From NCBI GenBank assembly GCA_964481425.1, contig CAYZTM010000017.1, positions 1 through 64,000 on the forward strand: a stretch of DNA of 64,000 nt, written 5' to 3'. Origin of the DNA: MKUN01 sp964481425. Its GTDB lineage: Bacteria > Bacteroidota > Bacteroidia > Chitinophagales > Chitinophagaceae. The position numbers and the translations under genes are program-made. The notes below the pieces were generated by a model, which worked only from the letters and a program-made list of their open reading frames with translations, was not told where the DNA came from and ran no database searches. Position 1 is the first letter of the stretch; each line of letters starts with the position of its first letter. This document shows positions 51,105 through 59,822 of the stretch, one piece after another.

Positions 51105-52724
51105 CTACCTGACTAGTGTTACATCGCCCTTACGAAATATCTCATCGCCTTTGAGGCAGCGCAGCTTAACGAAATAATAATAGGTCCCGGCATCACAAAT
51201 ACGACCATTATAAGTACCGTCCCAGCTATGGCCAATAGTGGAAGTATAAAAAACAGGCTGCCCCCAGCGGTTGTATATCTCCATATGGAAAGATAAGAGC
51301 TCGCCGCAGAGCACATTAAAGCGGTCGTTCCTGCCATCGCCATTCGGACTAAAGGCTGTGGGTATGGAAACGATACAATTACAATCGTGCTGCTGAATAC
51401 GGAAAGTGTCTATAACATCGGGGCAGTGCCCGGTGGCCCTGACCCAATAGAGGCCTGAAGCATCGGCATTCAAAACGGCCGTAGTATCCCCATTGCTCCA
51501 GAGATAGGTACTGTAACCGGGCGGCGCCTGTAACAGTAACGGATCGCTGCTGATGCAGGTAGTAGTATCCACCATATCGCTTTGCTGCCTGTTGCGTGGT
51601 GGTACAGGGTTACCTAAGCCTACCTGGAAGTGCATGTCGGGATCGGTGGAAAAGCTGAGATCTGTGATATTGCATGCTGTGCCTTTTGCATCGGGGTCGT
51701 TGATGCGTATCATAAGGTTTTCGTTGGCATGTGAGGTATATAGTTTCCCATCCGGGCCAAGGCGCAGGCTACCATAAGAGCCGCTATCACCTATTGCTGT
51801 GGCCGACGCATTAACTGCATCCATATCGGGCAGCAGCGAGAGATCATACTGCAATATATGCCCCATAAAAGGGGTGACATAAAGTTTATTACCGGTGGGG
51901 GAAAAACCAATGCCATAACCGTTAGGCAAAAGCGAATCAAGTGCACGGGCATCACTGACATGGCCCGTGGCTTTATCGAAAGAAAAGAGCTCAACATGCC
52001 CCCAGGACGAACAGGTAGCCAGCAGGCGTTCATCGGGCGATATCTTTAATTCACCGGCCATGTAGCTATTCGAGTCAGGATCGGTCAAAGTAGTGGCATA
52101 GGAAACAACGGGCAGGGTATCAAGCCCTGTAACCCCGATCTTATAAGCCAGGAACCGGCCAGAGCCATAGCTATGTGTCAGCAACCAGTTGTAACAGCCC
52201 GCACCGGCAACCGCGTAGGCCTTTTCAGTAACATGCGACAACAGTTTGATGTTCTTTATGCTGCTATCCACGTCGCCCAAGCCATTATTGAGGCGCATGT
52301 CAATAAGGTTATACCGGAGATAACCCGGATAAATGCCTGATGCGACTGACTCAATACAGTCTGTAGTAAATAAATAGAACCTGCTGGTATCGTCGATAAA
52401 TGGTACTATGGTTACACCCTGCGTAGCAGAGCCGTAATTCACTGCCCAGCCCCCTGTATTCCCCAAAAGGCCATCGCCATGAGGCATAAGGCTACCGTTA
52501 CGGTCCCATACATGATTACCATCGCTGTAAAAGAGCAGTTGGCCATTTGCATTGCAGGCGGAGGCAGCACCTTCGCTGGTCTGCATATGGGTCCGTAACA
52601 ATACTGGTATACCGGTACTGAAATCGAGACCGCAATTGATACCAAAGGCCCATATATTGTTTTGTGCCTGAGCATACAGAGTGGCAGGGAGCAGTATTAT
52701 AAATACGACACAGATATGTTTCAT
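51105..52724 (-). CDS. Secreted beta-propeller-like protein with type B T9SS sorting domain
   Basis: 539 residues from ATG 52724; the upstream TTG start is unlikely. A signal peptide (HICVVFIILLPATLYAQ) and a long beta-rich region with propeller-like units (YFFTTDCIES type; SPDERLLATCSSWGHVELFS; GPDGKLYTSHANENLMIRI) precede the type B sorting domain (FSPNGDGRNDRFNV, IYNRWGQPVFYT, GTYYYFVKL). Such gliding-type CTDs attach adhesins or surface proteins via T9SS. Function unknown. Confidence 0.9.
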   Translation of the reverse strand: MKHICVVFIILLPATLYAQAQNNIWAFGINCGLDFSTGIPVLLRTHMQTSEGAASACNANGQLLFYSDGNHVWDRNGSLMPHGDGLLGNTGGWAVNYGSATQGVTIVPFIDDTSRFYLFTTDCIESVASGIYPGYLRYNLIDMRLNNGLGDVDSSIKNIKLLSHVTEKAYAVAGAGCYNWLLTHSYGSGRFLAYKIGVTGLDTLPVVSYATTLTDPDSNSYMAGELKISPDERLLATCSSWGHVELFSFDKATGHVSDARALDSLLPNGYGIGFSPTGNKLYVTPFMGHILQYDLSLLPDMDAVNASATAIGDSGSYGSLRLGPDGKLYTSHANENLMIRINDPDAKGTACNITDLSFSTDPDMHFQVGLGNPVPPRNRQQSDMVDTTTCISSDPLLLQAPPGYSTYLWSNGDTTAVLNADASGLYWVRATGHCPDVIDTFRIQQHDCNCIVSIPTAFSPNGDGRNDRFNVLCGELLSFHMEIYNRWGQPVFYTSTIGHSWDGTYNGRICDAGTYYYFVKLRCLKGDEIFRKGDVTLVR

Positions 52725-52800
52725 GAAGGAGGTAAGCAAGGCTACCGAAATAAACGAAGCAAGAGCATATTTATTTTACGATGCTCCTGTTATTAGTAAG

Positions 52801-53673
52801 CTATTCCACGATGAACTTACCTGAGCTGCCTTGCATGTTGTAGAAGTACATACCGGCCGGATATTGGCTGATGCTGATATCGCCGGAGCCGTTGACACTG
52901 TACTGATGCAGCAGGGTGCCGGCAGCGGTATAGATACGAAGGGTCGCTGTGCCCATGATGCCACTGTATCGTATAGTGCCTGTGCCCGTTACAGGATTCG
53001 GATATACACTTATAAGTGGCGTATTGGAGGTTACGCTGTTAACGGAAAGCAGGCTGGCCATACAATCGGTATTGGCATATAAAGGATTGTGGTAACGCCA
53101 ATCGCCATCGTGCATGAAACAAATGAGATCAGTACCGCAATCGCAGGTGGGCTGCAGCAGGGCTGAACCGAGGAGGCCGCCCAGGGAGATATTGCCTATA
53201 CCTTCTACCCATGAACCATAAAGCCAGAAACTGCTATCGTAGGTCTGGAAGTTGATGCGCCTGTGGTACACACCGGATATGTCAATAGAGTCTATAGAAC
53301 TGACGATGCCCGCAGAGCCGGGATCGGTATCAACTGTATCGCCGGGTTGTACCATAAAGTTGTAAAGCAAGCGTTCGTGGCCGGTGGCATAATCATAAAA
53401 ATAGACGCGCCTCAGGCTGTCTTCACGCAGCCCGCCAACGCGCTCAGAGGGCTGAAATATAGTGTCGGCTGATTGATACAGTTCGTGATAGGTCAATGTA
53501 TTGATGACAGTATCCCTGTTCGCCAGGCCGTAATAATAATAAGAGGGAGTGGTATCCCCATTGCCATGGCGTTGTGACCAGATGGTATTATTTGTCGGGA
53601 AAGGTATGTAGGCCTGCGCATGAACAGAGACCGAAGCCAGCAGCAATATCCAAACAGTAATTATCTTTTTCAT
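52801..53673 (-). CDS. Secreted protein with type A T9SS sorting domain
   Basis: 290 residues. Signal peptide MKKIITVWILLLASVSVHAQ, a beta-rich domain (~20-210), and a type A CTD (VYPNPVTGTGTIRYS, then AAGTLLHQYS, YPAGMYFYN). It follows the type B gene by 77 bp and is leftward, so both may share transcription. Three T9SS cargo proteins lie in this window. Catalytic role unknown. Confidence 0.88.
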   Translation of the reverse strand: MKKIITVWILLLASVSVHAQAYIPFPTNNTIWSQRHGNGDTTPSYYYYGLANRDTVINTLTYHELYQSADTIFQPSERVGGLREDSLRRVYFYDYATGHERLLYNFMVQPGDTVDTDPGSAGIVSSIDSIDISGVYHRRINFQTYDSSFWLYGSWVEGIGNISLGGLLGSALLQPTCDCGTDLICFMHDGDWRYHNPLYANTDCMASLLSVNSVTSNTPLISVYPNPVTGTGTIRYSGIMGTATLRIYTAAGTLLHQYSVNGSGDISISQYPAGMYFYNMQGSSGKFIVE

Positions 53674-53783
53674 ATATCGATAAGTTTAAACGTTGTTTTG
53701 TAATGGTTATCAGTAGTATTGACGTAGAAGGGACGTATAACGTTAGACAAAAAAGAAAAATTAACAAGACGAGAAAAACCAGC

Positions 53784-54338
53784 TTACTTTTTCAATGCGG
53801 CCTGTATCTTGCCATAGAAGTTGGTCTTTCCGTTGGGGTCGCGCTTAGCATAGTAGATGCTGCCGAACTTAACGTAGATGACCTTGCCATCCTTGCCAAT
53901 GAGCACACCGGTAGGCATACCATTGTGGAAGTTCATCTTATCGAGGGTTCTTATGTCTTTTGCTTTAGCGAGGGGAAACTGCAGGTTATATTTTTGTGCA
54001 GCGGCCTGTATCTTTTCTTTATCCTCAGCGTTGATGCCTATAAGGCGGAAGTTAGGGTCGTTCTTGTGCTCGCTCCATATGAAATTGATAATGGGAAAAT
54101 CGTTATGGCAAGTACCGCAATCGGCATACCAGAAATAGAGGAGGGTGACTTTACCCTTAATGGATGCATTGCCGATCTTCTTATCATCCATGCCCGTCAG
54201 CTCGAAAGGCATATAGCGGGTACCTGTGTAGCTGCAATTGACGGAATCGAGATAGCTGATAGGTATGAACTTCTGGGCCCCTGCGCCGAGGGGACCTATC
54301 AACAACAAAGCAATAAACAATACAAACTTCAGGCGCAT
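53784..54338 (-). CDS. Periplasmic thioredoxin-fold protein (TlpA/ResA-like)
   Basis: 184 residues from ATG 54338. A signal peptide (FVLFIALLLIGPLGAGAQ) precedes a thioredoxin fold with YFWYADCGTCHND (CGTC active site) and the cis-Pro segment GMPTGVLIGKDGKV. TlpA-like proteins reduce disulfides in the periplasm, for example in cytochrome maturation. It follows ychF at 51 bp, leftward. Confidence 0.9.
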   Translation of the reverse strand: MRLKFVLFIALLLIGPLGAGAQKFIPISYLDSVNCSYTGTRYMPFELTGMDDKKIGNASIKGKVTLLYFWYADCGTCHNDFPIINFIWSEHKNDPNFRLIGINAEDKEKIQAAAQKYNLQFPLAKAKDIRTLDKMNFHNGMPTGVLIGKDGKVIYVKFGSIYYAKRDPNGKTNFYGKIQAALKK

Positions 54339-54389
54339 TACAGCGTAGTTAAAAAGTAATTTACGATAAAGCGGGGAAACAGCCAAAGC

Positions 54390-55487
54390 TTATACGTTAA
54401 ACCTGAAGTGCAGCACATCGCCATCCTGCACCACGTATTCTTTGCCTTCTATACGCAGGCGACCGTTCTCGCGGCAGGCAGCCTCGCTGCCATATTTCAC
54501 ATAGTCGTCGTAAGCGATCGTCTCGGCCTTGATGAAGCCTTTCTCGAAATCGGTATGGATAACACCTGCTGCCTGCGGCGCCTTCCAGCCACGGTGAATG
54601 GTCCAGGCACGTACTTCCTGCACACCGGCGGTGAAGTAGGTGATGAGGTTGAGCAACTGGTAAGTGGCACGGATCAGGCGGTTAAGGCCGGGTTCGGTCA
54701 GGCCATATTCTTCGAGGAATACAGCCTTATCTTCTTCGTTTTCCATCTCCGATATCTGGGCCTCGATGTTGTTGTTCATCACGATAACACCGGCACCTTC
54801 TTCGGTAGCGGCCTTTACCAGCGCTTCAGAATATTTATTACCGGTCTGTATGGCGGCCTCATCTATATTGGCAACGTACAGCACGGGCTTTTGCGTTAAA
54901 AGGAAGAGGTCGGCAATGGCTTCGAAGTCCTCACCTTCAAGCTGCAGGCCGCGTATGTTCTTGCCCTGGAACAGGTGGTCCTTGCACTGCAGCAATACAT
55001 CGAGCACACGTTTTGCCTTGGGGTCATTCTTCGCTATTTTCTCGGTACGCTGTATCTTCTTCTCCACGCTCTCCAGGTCTTTTAGCTGCAGTTCGGTATC
55101 TATTATTTCCTTATCGCCTATCGGGTTTATCTCACCTTCTTCACGAAGAATATTCTCATCCTCGAAGCAACGGATAACATGCACTATGGCATCTACCTCG
55201 CGGATATTGGCCAGGAACTTATTACCGAGGCCCTCACCCTGGCTGGCGCCTTTCACCAGGCCTGCGATATCTACGAACTCTATGGTGGTAGGCACTACCC
55301 TGTTGGGCTGCACCAGCTCCGTAAGCTTGGCCAGGCGCTCATCCGGCACATCCACCTGGCCCACATTGGGCTCAATGGTACAGAAGCGATAGTTAGAGGC
55401 CTGGGCCTTTGCACTATTGCTTACTGCGTTAAAAAGGGTCGATTTACCTACGTTGGGGAGTCCTACTATGCCTGCTTGTAAAGCCAT
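54390..55487 (-). CDS. ychF: Obg-family ATPase YchF
   Basis: 365 residues. It has GLPNVGKSTLFN, DIAGLVKGASQGEGLGN, the ATP-favouring NxxE (YVANIDE), and a TGS domain at the C-terminus (VIHTDFEKGFIKAETI, VQDGDVLHFRFNV). YchF binds ATP rather than GTP and regulates translation and oxidative response. It starts the operon, with a TACTTTTG promoter 20 bp upstream. The upstream 1-acylglycerol acyltransferase is 78 bp away. Confidence 0.97.
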   Translation of the reverse strand: MALQAGIVGLPNVGKSTLFNAVSNSAKAQASNYRFCTIEPNVGQVDVPDERLAKLTELVQPNRVVPTTIEFVDIAGLVKGASQGEGLGNKFLANIREVDAIVHVIRCFEDENILREEGEINPIGDKEIIDTELQLKDLESVEKKIQRTEKIAKNDPKAKRVLDVLLQCKDHLFQGKNIRGLQLEGEDFEAIADLFLLTQKPVLYVANIDEAAIQTGNKYSEALVKAATEEGAGVIVMNNNIEAQISEMENEEDKAVFLEEYGLTEPGLNRLIRATYQLLNLITYFTAGVQEVRAWTIHRGWKAPQAAGVIHTDFEKGFIKAETIAYDDYVKYGSEAACRENGRLRIEGKEYVVQDGDVLHFRFNV

Positions 55488-55507
55488 TATTCTTTGAAAA
55501 TTTGGCG

Positions 55508-55515
55508 CAAAAGTA
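55508..55515 (-). promoter_or_regulatory. ychF promoter -7 box
   Basis: TACTTTTG on the minus strand followed by CGCC, 20 bp before ATG 55487. It matches the purL box exactly, including the CGCC behind it. Confidence 0.6.
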
Positions 55516-55565
55516 GGGAAATTAATGAGGTAATGTGTGCTTGTCGGTGAAAAGCGGTACTGAGG

Positions 55566-56315
55566 CTATCCCAGGGGGTAGCCGGGTTTGGCTTTTAGCA
55601 AGGCATCAGCCATCAGCCTGCCCACTTTTTCTTTCAGTGCCGGAACATCAGCCAGTGTGAGGCCATCAACAGGTACAGGGTCGAGGTAAACAGCACGATT
55701 GCGCCCGGGCCATACGGCCCACCAATGGTTGTAATTCCAGCGATCGACCGTATCGGGGAAGACGATGGGGAAGATGGGCGTTTGTGCATTGATGGCGAGG
55801 CGAAAAGCACCGTCGAAGATATTTTTGAGCGGTTCTGCGGTCTCATTAAAGGTACCTTCAGGGAAAACCAATACGGAACTCTCATACTTCACGGCGCGCC
55901 ACATGAGGCGCATGCTGCGGGCACGGTTGTGGGCGCTATCCCGCTTTACCATGATGACGATCTGCTTGTAAATGAAGCCCAACAAGGGCATCGATGACAT
56001 CTCAGCCTTGCCCAGCGCACGAAAGTACCAGGGTATGGCAGAGAAGACCACGACAGTGTCCATATAAGATATATGATTCGCTACCACCACATATCTTCTT
56101 TTGGGTGGCTTGGGCCCCTGTATGCGCATGGGCATGCCTATAAGCCATAACCAGAACTGCGACCAGTGCCTGATGATGCGCCATATACTGCGCCTTGCCC
56201 AGTAATTATTAGGAATGCTAACGGCAACGAATAAGGGAAAAAGCAGCAAGAGGCATACTACAAATGACAGTATGACCCAGGCCGAGTACAAGGGTTGCAA
56301 TACTTTGCGCACCAT
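55566..56315 (-). CDS. plsC: 1-acyl-sn-glycerol-3-phosphate acyltransferase (PlsC)
   Basis: 249 residues. An N-terminal membrane helix (SAWVILSFVVCLLLLFPLFV) leads to the PlsC motifs NHISYMDT (catalytic His and Asp) and FPEGTFNE, with IFPIVF. It makes phosphatidic acid from lysophosphatidic acid at the inner membrane. It starts 3 bp after the preceding membrane-protein gene, so they are co-transcribed. Confidence 0.94.
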   Translation of the reverse strand: MVRKVLQPLYSAWVILSFVVCLLLLFPLFVAVSIPNNYWARRSIWRIIRHWSQFWLWLIGMPMRIQGPKPPKRRYVVVANHISYMDTVVVFSAIPWYFRALGKAEMSSMPLLGFIYKQIVIMVKRDSAHNRARSMRLMWRAVKYESSVLVFPEGTFNETAEPLKNIFDGAFRLAINAQTPIFPIVFPDTVDRWNYNHWWAVWPGRNRAVYLDPVPVDGLTLADVPALKEKVGRLMADALLKAKPGYPLG

Positions 56316-56318
56316 GAG

Positions 56319-56780
56319 CTATGCAGACATGCCGGGTAATAATGGCCTTGCTACCTCGCGGCCGGGCCATGGGATAGTGGCCAGGATAATGATCATGGCC
56401 ACGAGTGTGTACCAAAACAGGCGTTTGAACTTAGCGCCGTCGGCGATGTCTTTTTTAGTAGCGCTATAGCCAATGTGTACCAGTACAATTGCTACCAGCA
56501 TGCCCACGGCATGCTCTACCGCAAAGAAGCGGTTATAGTTGCTGGCCATGGCTGAGCCGCCAGTGAGTACGCTCCACCAGCCATTCATGAAGTATAAAAT
56601 AAAGCCAAGCAGCAGCTGTATATCGCAGCTTATCATCAGGAAAAGGGCTGTTCGTTTGTCGCCTTTGGCAAATGGCTTTTTACCGTTCATGCCACCGAGG
56701 CCCTTTATAAGGGTGAGCAATGCAAACAATATTATCAGCCACCTCATTACGCTGTGCAGATCAAGAAGCCCTTTTTGCAT
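56319..56780 (-). CDS. Four-helix membrane protein, cytochrome b-like
   Basis: 153 residues with four membrane helices (LIILFALLTLIKGLG, MISCDIQLLLGFILYFM, AVGMLVAIVLVHIGYS, LVAMIIILATIPWPG). His9, one in FAVEHAVG and one in VLVHIGYS could bind heme; related Bacteroidetes proteins are annotated as cytochrome b. Activity is unproven. It shares an operon with plsC. Confidence 0.7.
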   Translation of the reverse strand: MQKGLLDLHSVMRWLIILFALLTLIKGLGGMNGKKPFAKGDKRTALFLMISCDIQLLLGFILYFMNGWWSVLTGGSAMASNYNRFFAVEHAVGMLVAIVLVHIGYSATKKDIADGAKFKRLFWYTLVAMIIILATIPWPGREVARPLLPGMSA

Positions 56781-56893
56781 AATATGAAAATTTGTAAGCT
56801 AAGGTAAGGGGTAATGTCAAAATTCAAAAGTCAAATACCAAAAAAGGGATCACAAAGTCTCGTTAGCAGCATGGGCTTCCCGAAAAGATCGGC

Positions 56894-57433
56894 TTACCAG
56901 TTCATCCTGTTACGCAAGCTACGTACCTGCTCCATATGATGACGGCCATGCCATGCATATAAAGCCGCAATTTCCCACAGTGGGATGTCCCTCTTGTGCT
57001 CCGGATGGTAAAAAGTACGTTGCCAATCTGCATCGCTCATGCCTTGCATCAATGCATCCCAGCGGCGGTGCAGGGCATGCAGCAAGGTAACCGAAACATT
57101 GACCGGGGTGGAAAAATTATCGGGCAATTCAGCCCAGCGGGCTTCCATGTATGGTTTTACCTGCGGGTTATCTTCTGTAATGGCGAGCTTGAAACGCATA
57201 TATGCATTCATGTGGCTATCGGCCAGGTGATGTACTACCTGGTTGACCGTCCAGCCACCGGGGCGATAGGCCGTTTGCAATTGCTGTTCATCAAGGTTCT
57301 CGATCACTACATCCATCCATGAGGGGAGTGCCGCTATGAGGGTCATCCATTCACGGAGCAATTCCGGGCTATATGCCGCGGGCTTTTGATATTTCCCTAT
57401 GGGATACTTGAGTAGTTCGAGATCATCAGTCAT
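56894..57433 (-). CDS. DinB/YfiT-family metal-dependent protein
   Basis: 179 residues. Three metal histidines are visible: VVHHLADSHMN and later YAWHGRHHMEQV. The N-terminal KYPIGKYQKP and the overall length match YfiT (BstA-like), the bacillithiol S-transferase or related hydrolase. Substrate in Bacteroidetes is uncertain. It stands alone; a terminator of the next gene lies just upstream. Confidence 0.88.
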   Translation of the reverse strand: MTDDLELLKYPIGKYQKPAAYSPELLREWMTLIAALPSWMDVVIENLDEQQLQTAYRPGGWTVNQVVHHLADSHMNAYMRFKLAITEDNPQVKPYMEARWAELPDNFSTPVNVSVTLLHALHRRWDALMQGMSDADWQRTFYHPEHKRDIPLWEIAALYAWHGRHHMEQVRSLRNRMNW

Positions 57434-57463
57434 TTTGAACCAAAATTTGTTAGCTATGAAAGT

Positions 57464-57498
57464 AAAAAAATGTCCCGCAATTTACAGTGGGGGACATT
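57464..57498 (-). terminator. Terminator of the moxR gene
   Basis: AATGTCCC (57469-57476) pairs with GGGACATT (57491-57498) across a 14-nt loop, followed on the minus strand by a T-run (57470-57464). It is 62 bp past the moxR stop. Confidence 0.7.
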
Positions 57499-57559
57499 AA
57501 TTCTATTTAGTTAAGTGGAAGCCTCAGGAGATTTCTCTCTTCGTTCGAAATGACGAACT

Positions 57560-58567
57560 CTATGGCACTTCCACTACATTGAGTATTTCGTTCAGTATGT
57601 GTTCGCTGGTAATGTTCTCTGCTTCAGCCTCGTAGGTGATGCCGATGCGGTGCCGCATCACATCGTGGCAGATGGCACGGATATCTTCAGGTATCACATA
57701 ACCCCGGCGCTTGATAAAGGCATAAGCCTTTGCTGCAAGGGCCAGGCTAATGCTGGCGCGTGGTGAAGCACCATAGCTGATGAGGGGCTTCAATTTATTG
57801 AGCTTATATTCTTCAGGGAAACGGGTAGCGAAAACTATATCCAGTATGTACTGCTCTATCTTTTCGTCCATATACACCTCGCGCACCAGGTGGCGGGCCT
57901 TAAGAATATCTTCGGGCGTTACTACGGGGTTGATCTTTGTCATTCCCTGCGGATTGAGGTTGTAGCGAATGATATTGCGCTCCTCTTCCTTTTTAGGATA
58001 TGATATAACCACCTTGAGCATGAAACGGTCCACCTGTGCTTCGGGCAGCTCGTAGGTACCTTCCTGCTCAATGGGGTTTTGCGTGGCCAGTACCAGGAAA
58101 GGCTCTTCTAACTTATAAGTGTTGTCGCCTATGGTCACCTGCCTTTCCTGCATAGCCTCGAGCAGGGCGCTCTGCACTTTTGCAGGGGCACGGTTTATTT
58201 CGTCCGCCAGTATGAAGTTGGCGAATATGGGGCCTTTACGCACAGCAAACTCGTGCGCCTGCGGATTGTACACCATGGTACCCAATACGTCGGCAGGAAG
58301 CAGATCGGGGGTGAACTGTATGCGGGCAAAACGTGCATGTATGGCCGATGCCAGCGACTTAATAGCAAGCGTCTTTGCCAGCCCCGGTACACCTTCGAGC
58401 AATACGTGGCCATTGGCCAGCAGGCCAATGAGCAAACGTTCCACCATATGCTTCTGGCCTACCACGGTCTTGTTGAGTTCCATATTCAGCAGGTCGATAA
58501 AAGCACTCTGCTGGTGGATGCGTTCATTCAGTTCGCGGATGTCGGGTGAGGAAGAAGTTATTTCCAT
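57560..58567 (-). CDS. MoxR family AAA+ ATPase (second copy)
   Basis: 335 residues. Walker A is GVPGLAKTLAIK (GLAKT 62-66), Walker B ILADEINRAPAKVQSALLEAM, sensor LATQNPIEQEGTYELPEAQ, arginine-rich lid. This is the canonical MoxR (GVPGLAKT), closer to the bat-associated type than the copy at 32698, whose P-loop reads NPGTGKT. No VWA or DUF58 gene follows; a terminator does. Promoter box at 58596. Confidence 0.94.
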   Translation of the reverse strand: MEITSSSPDIRELNERIHQQSAFIDLLNMELNKTVVGQKHMVERLLIGLLANGHVLLEGVPGLAKTLAIKSLASAIHARFARIQFTPDLLPADVLGTMVYNPQAHEFAVRKGPIFANFILADEINRAPAKVQSALLEAMQERQVTIGDNTYKLEEPFLVLATQNPIEQEGTYELPEAQVDRFMLKVVISYPKKEEERNIIRYNLNPQGMTKINPVVTPEDILKARHLVREVYMDEKIEQYILDIVFATRFPEEYKLNKLKPLISYGASPRASISLALAAKAYAFIKRRGYVIPEDIRAICHDVMRHRIGITYEAEAENITSEHILNEILNVVEVP

Positions 58568-58595
58568 AATTCGTTCAAAGATTCAGTAATGAGTT

Positions 58596-58603
58596 CAAAA
58601 GTA
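58596..58603 (-). promoter_or_regulatory. moxR promoter -7 box
   Basis: TACTTTTG on the minus strand, 28 bp before the moxR ATG at 58567, identical to the purL and ychF boxes. Confidence 0.55.
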
Positions 58604-58731
58604 AAGAGTCGGGAGCAAAAAGAAATTATAGCAATATACTTTTAACTTTTTTTAAAACCTACGCCAATATGAGCGGGAAGGTGATGGTGTCGGGAACTTG
58701 CTTAATTTTGCTTAAAATACAGATAGGAATA

Positions 58732-59058
58732 ATGGATAATATAGAAGAACGCTGGAAAGAGACCGAAGAAATGCTGCAGCAGCGCTTTGGCAAAGTACCC
58801 GATATGGAGGGCATTTTGTTCCTGATCGGGGTCAATGAGTTGGGGCATGTACCCTCAAGGAAGTTCAGCAAGGAACAAAAACAAGACCTGATGCATGTAG
58901 CAGTATGCACCCTGCTGAGCCAGGTTGGCTATTACGAATTTGAAGGCCGTGACCAGGACGGATGGCCGCATTTCAAAGAAGTGGAAAAAGTACCGCTCAC
59001 CGGAATGGCAGAACAGGAAGAATTACTAAAGGCCTGTATCATAGAATACTTTGCCTGA
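58732..59058 (+). CDS. Small acidic protein of unknown function
   Basis: 108 residues from ATG 58732 (MDNIEERWKETEEML); a longer upstream frame is not supported. Acidic, soluble and helical, with FLIGVNELGHVPSRKFSKEQ and VCTLLSQVGYYEFEGRDQDGWP. I think similar proteins are widespread in Bacteroidetes without a name. It ends 6 bp from the convergent GLPGLI gene. Role unknown. Confidence 0.75.
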   Translation: MDNIEERWKETEEMLQQRFGKVPDMEGILFLIGVNELGHVPSRKFSKEQKQDLMHVAVCTLLSQVGYYEFEGRDQDGWPHFKEVEKVPLTGMAEQEELLKACIIEYFA

Positions 59059-59063
59059 GGACG

Positions 59064-59813
59064 CTATAAAGCACACCACCAGATATTGCGGCTGGCCATT
59101 TTGCCCCAGCGTGCAAAACTTTCTGAAAGGGCGCCTACCATTTCAGCCTGTGTGGCCTTTTTTCCCTTCTCTTCTATCGAAAAATCACTGTCTTTGGGCT
59201 GGATGAGTTCTACTTTTTGGGCAACCCATGTAGTGTAAAGGCGGGGAACTGCAAGCTCCAGTATCATACCCGGCAGGCCGCTAAACATTTCCGGGCCGCC
59301 GCTTACCATAATATCCTCGGTGTAGAAAGCAACCACATAGACCGAATCGCAGATGATGCTCACGGCTTTGCGGCACTTGTAGCTGGCGATGGTGCGCACC
59401 TCGTCCTCTATCTTCCACTTCAGTACCCTCATACTGTCCCCAATGAGAAATTTCTGATCGTAAACCTGTTTATTTGCTGTCACCTTATGTGCGTTCAGAT
59501 CGGTCAATACCACGTTTTCAGCAGCGGGCCCGCCGCCAAACATTTTGAATTGCTGTTCAGACTCCCGCCCGGGCTTATATATTACCTTGTTGGTATTGAA
59601 GTACAAATCGAAATAGGAAAGGCTGAACTTAGGCACCTTAGATTTGAATGACTCAATCCACGAAGCATTCTGCTCATCCTGGGCCATGTCATCCAACTGG
59701 CGATGTACATTCACTTTGCGCTCATACTCTATCTTGCCGTAGGTTGTGAACTGGGCGTGTGCTGATAAGGCAGTGAAGAGCACTAATATCGTTATGACTA
59801 TTTTCCCTTTCAT
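59064..59813 (-). CDS. GLPGLI family protein
   Basis: 249 residues. Signal peptide (KIVITILVLFTALSAHAQ), then beta-rich sequence, GKIEYERKV, and the family signature in GLPGMILEL near residue 190. GLPGLI proteins are exported and usually lie beside a CarboxypepD/OMP beta-barrel protein, as here (9 bp downstream of it). Function is unknown. The pair should be one operon. Confidence 0.92.
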   Translation of the reverse strand: MKGKIVITILVLFTALSAHAQFTTYGKIEYERKVNVHRQLDDMAQDEQNASWIESFKSKVPKFSLSYFDLYFNTNKVIYKPGRESEQQFKMFGGGPAAENVVLTDLNAHKVTANKQVYDQKFLIGDSMRVLKWKIEDEVRTIASYKCRKAVSIICDSVYVVAFYTEDIMVSGGPEMFSGLPGMILELAVPRLYTTWVAQKVELIQPKDSDFSIEEKGKKATQAEMVGALSESFARWGKMASRNIWWCAL

Positions 59814-59822
59814 TTACATTTT

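Noticed and set aside
53703..54359. 218-codon plus-strand frame
   Set aside because: It lies antisense to the thioredoxin-fold gene, whose CGTC active site and signal peptide are clear.
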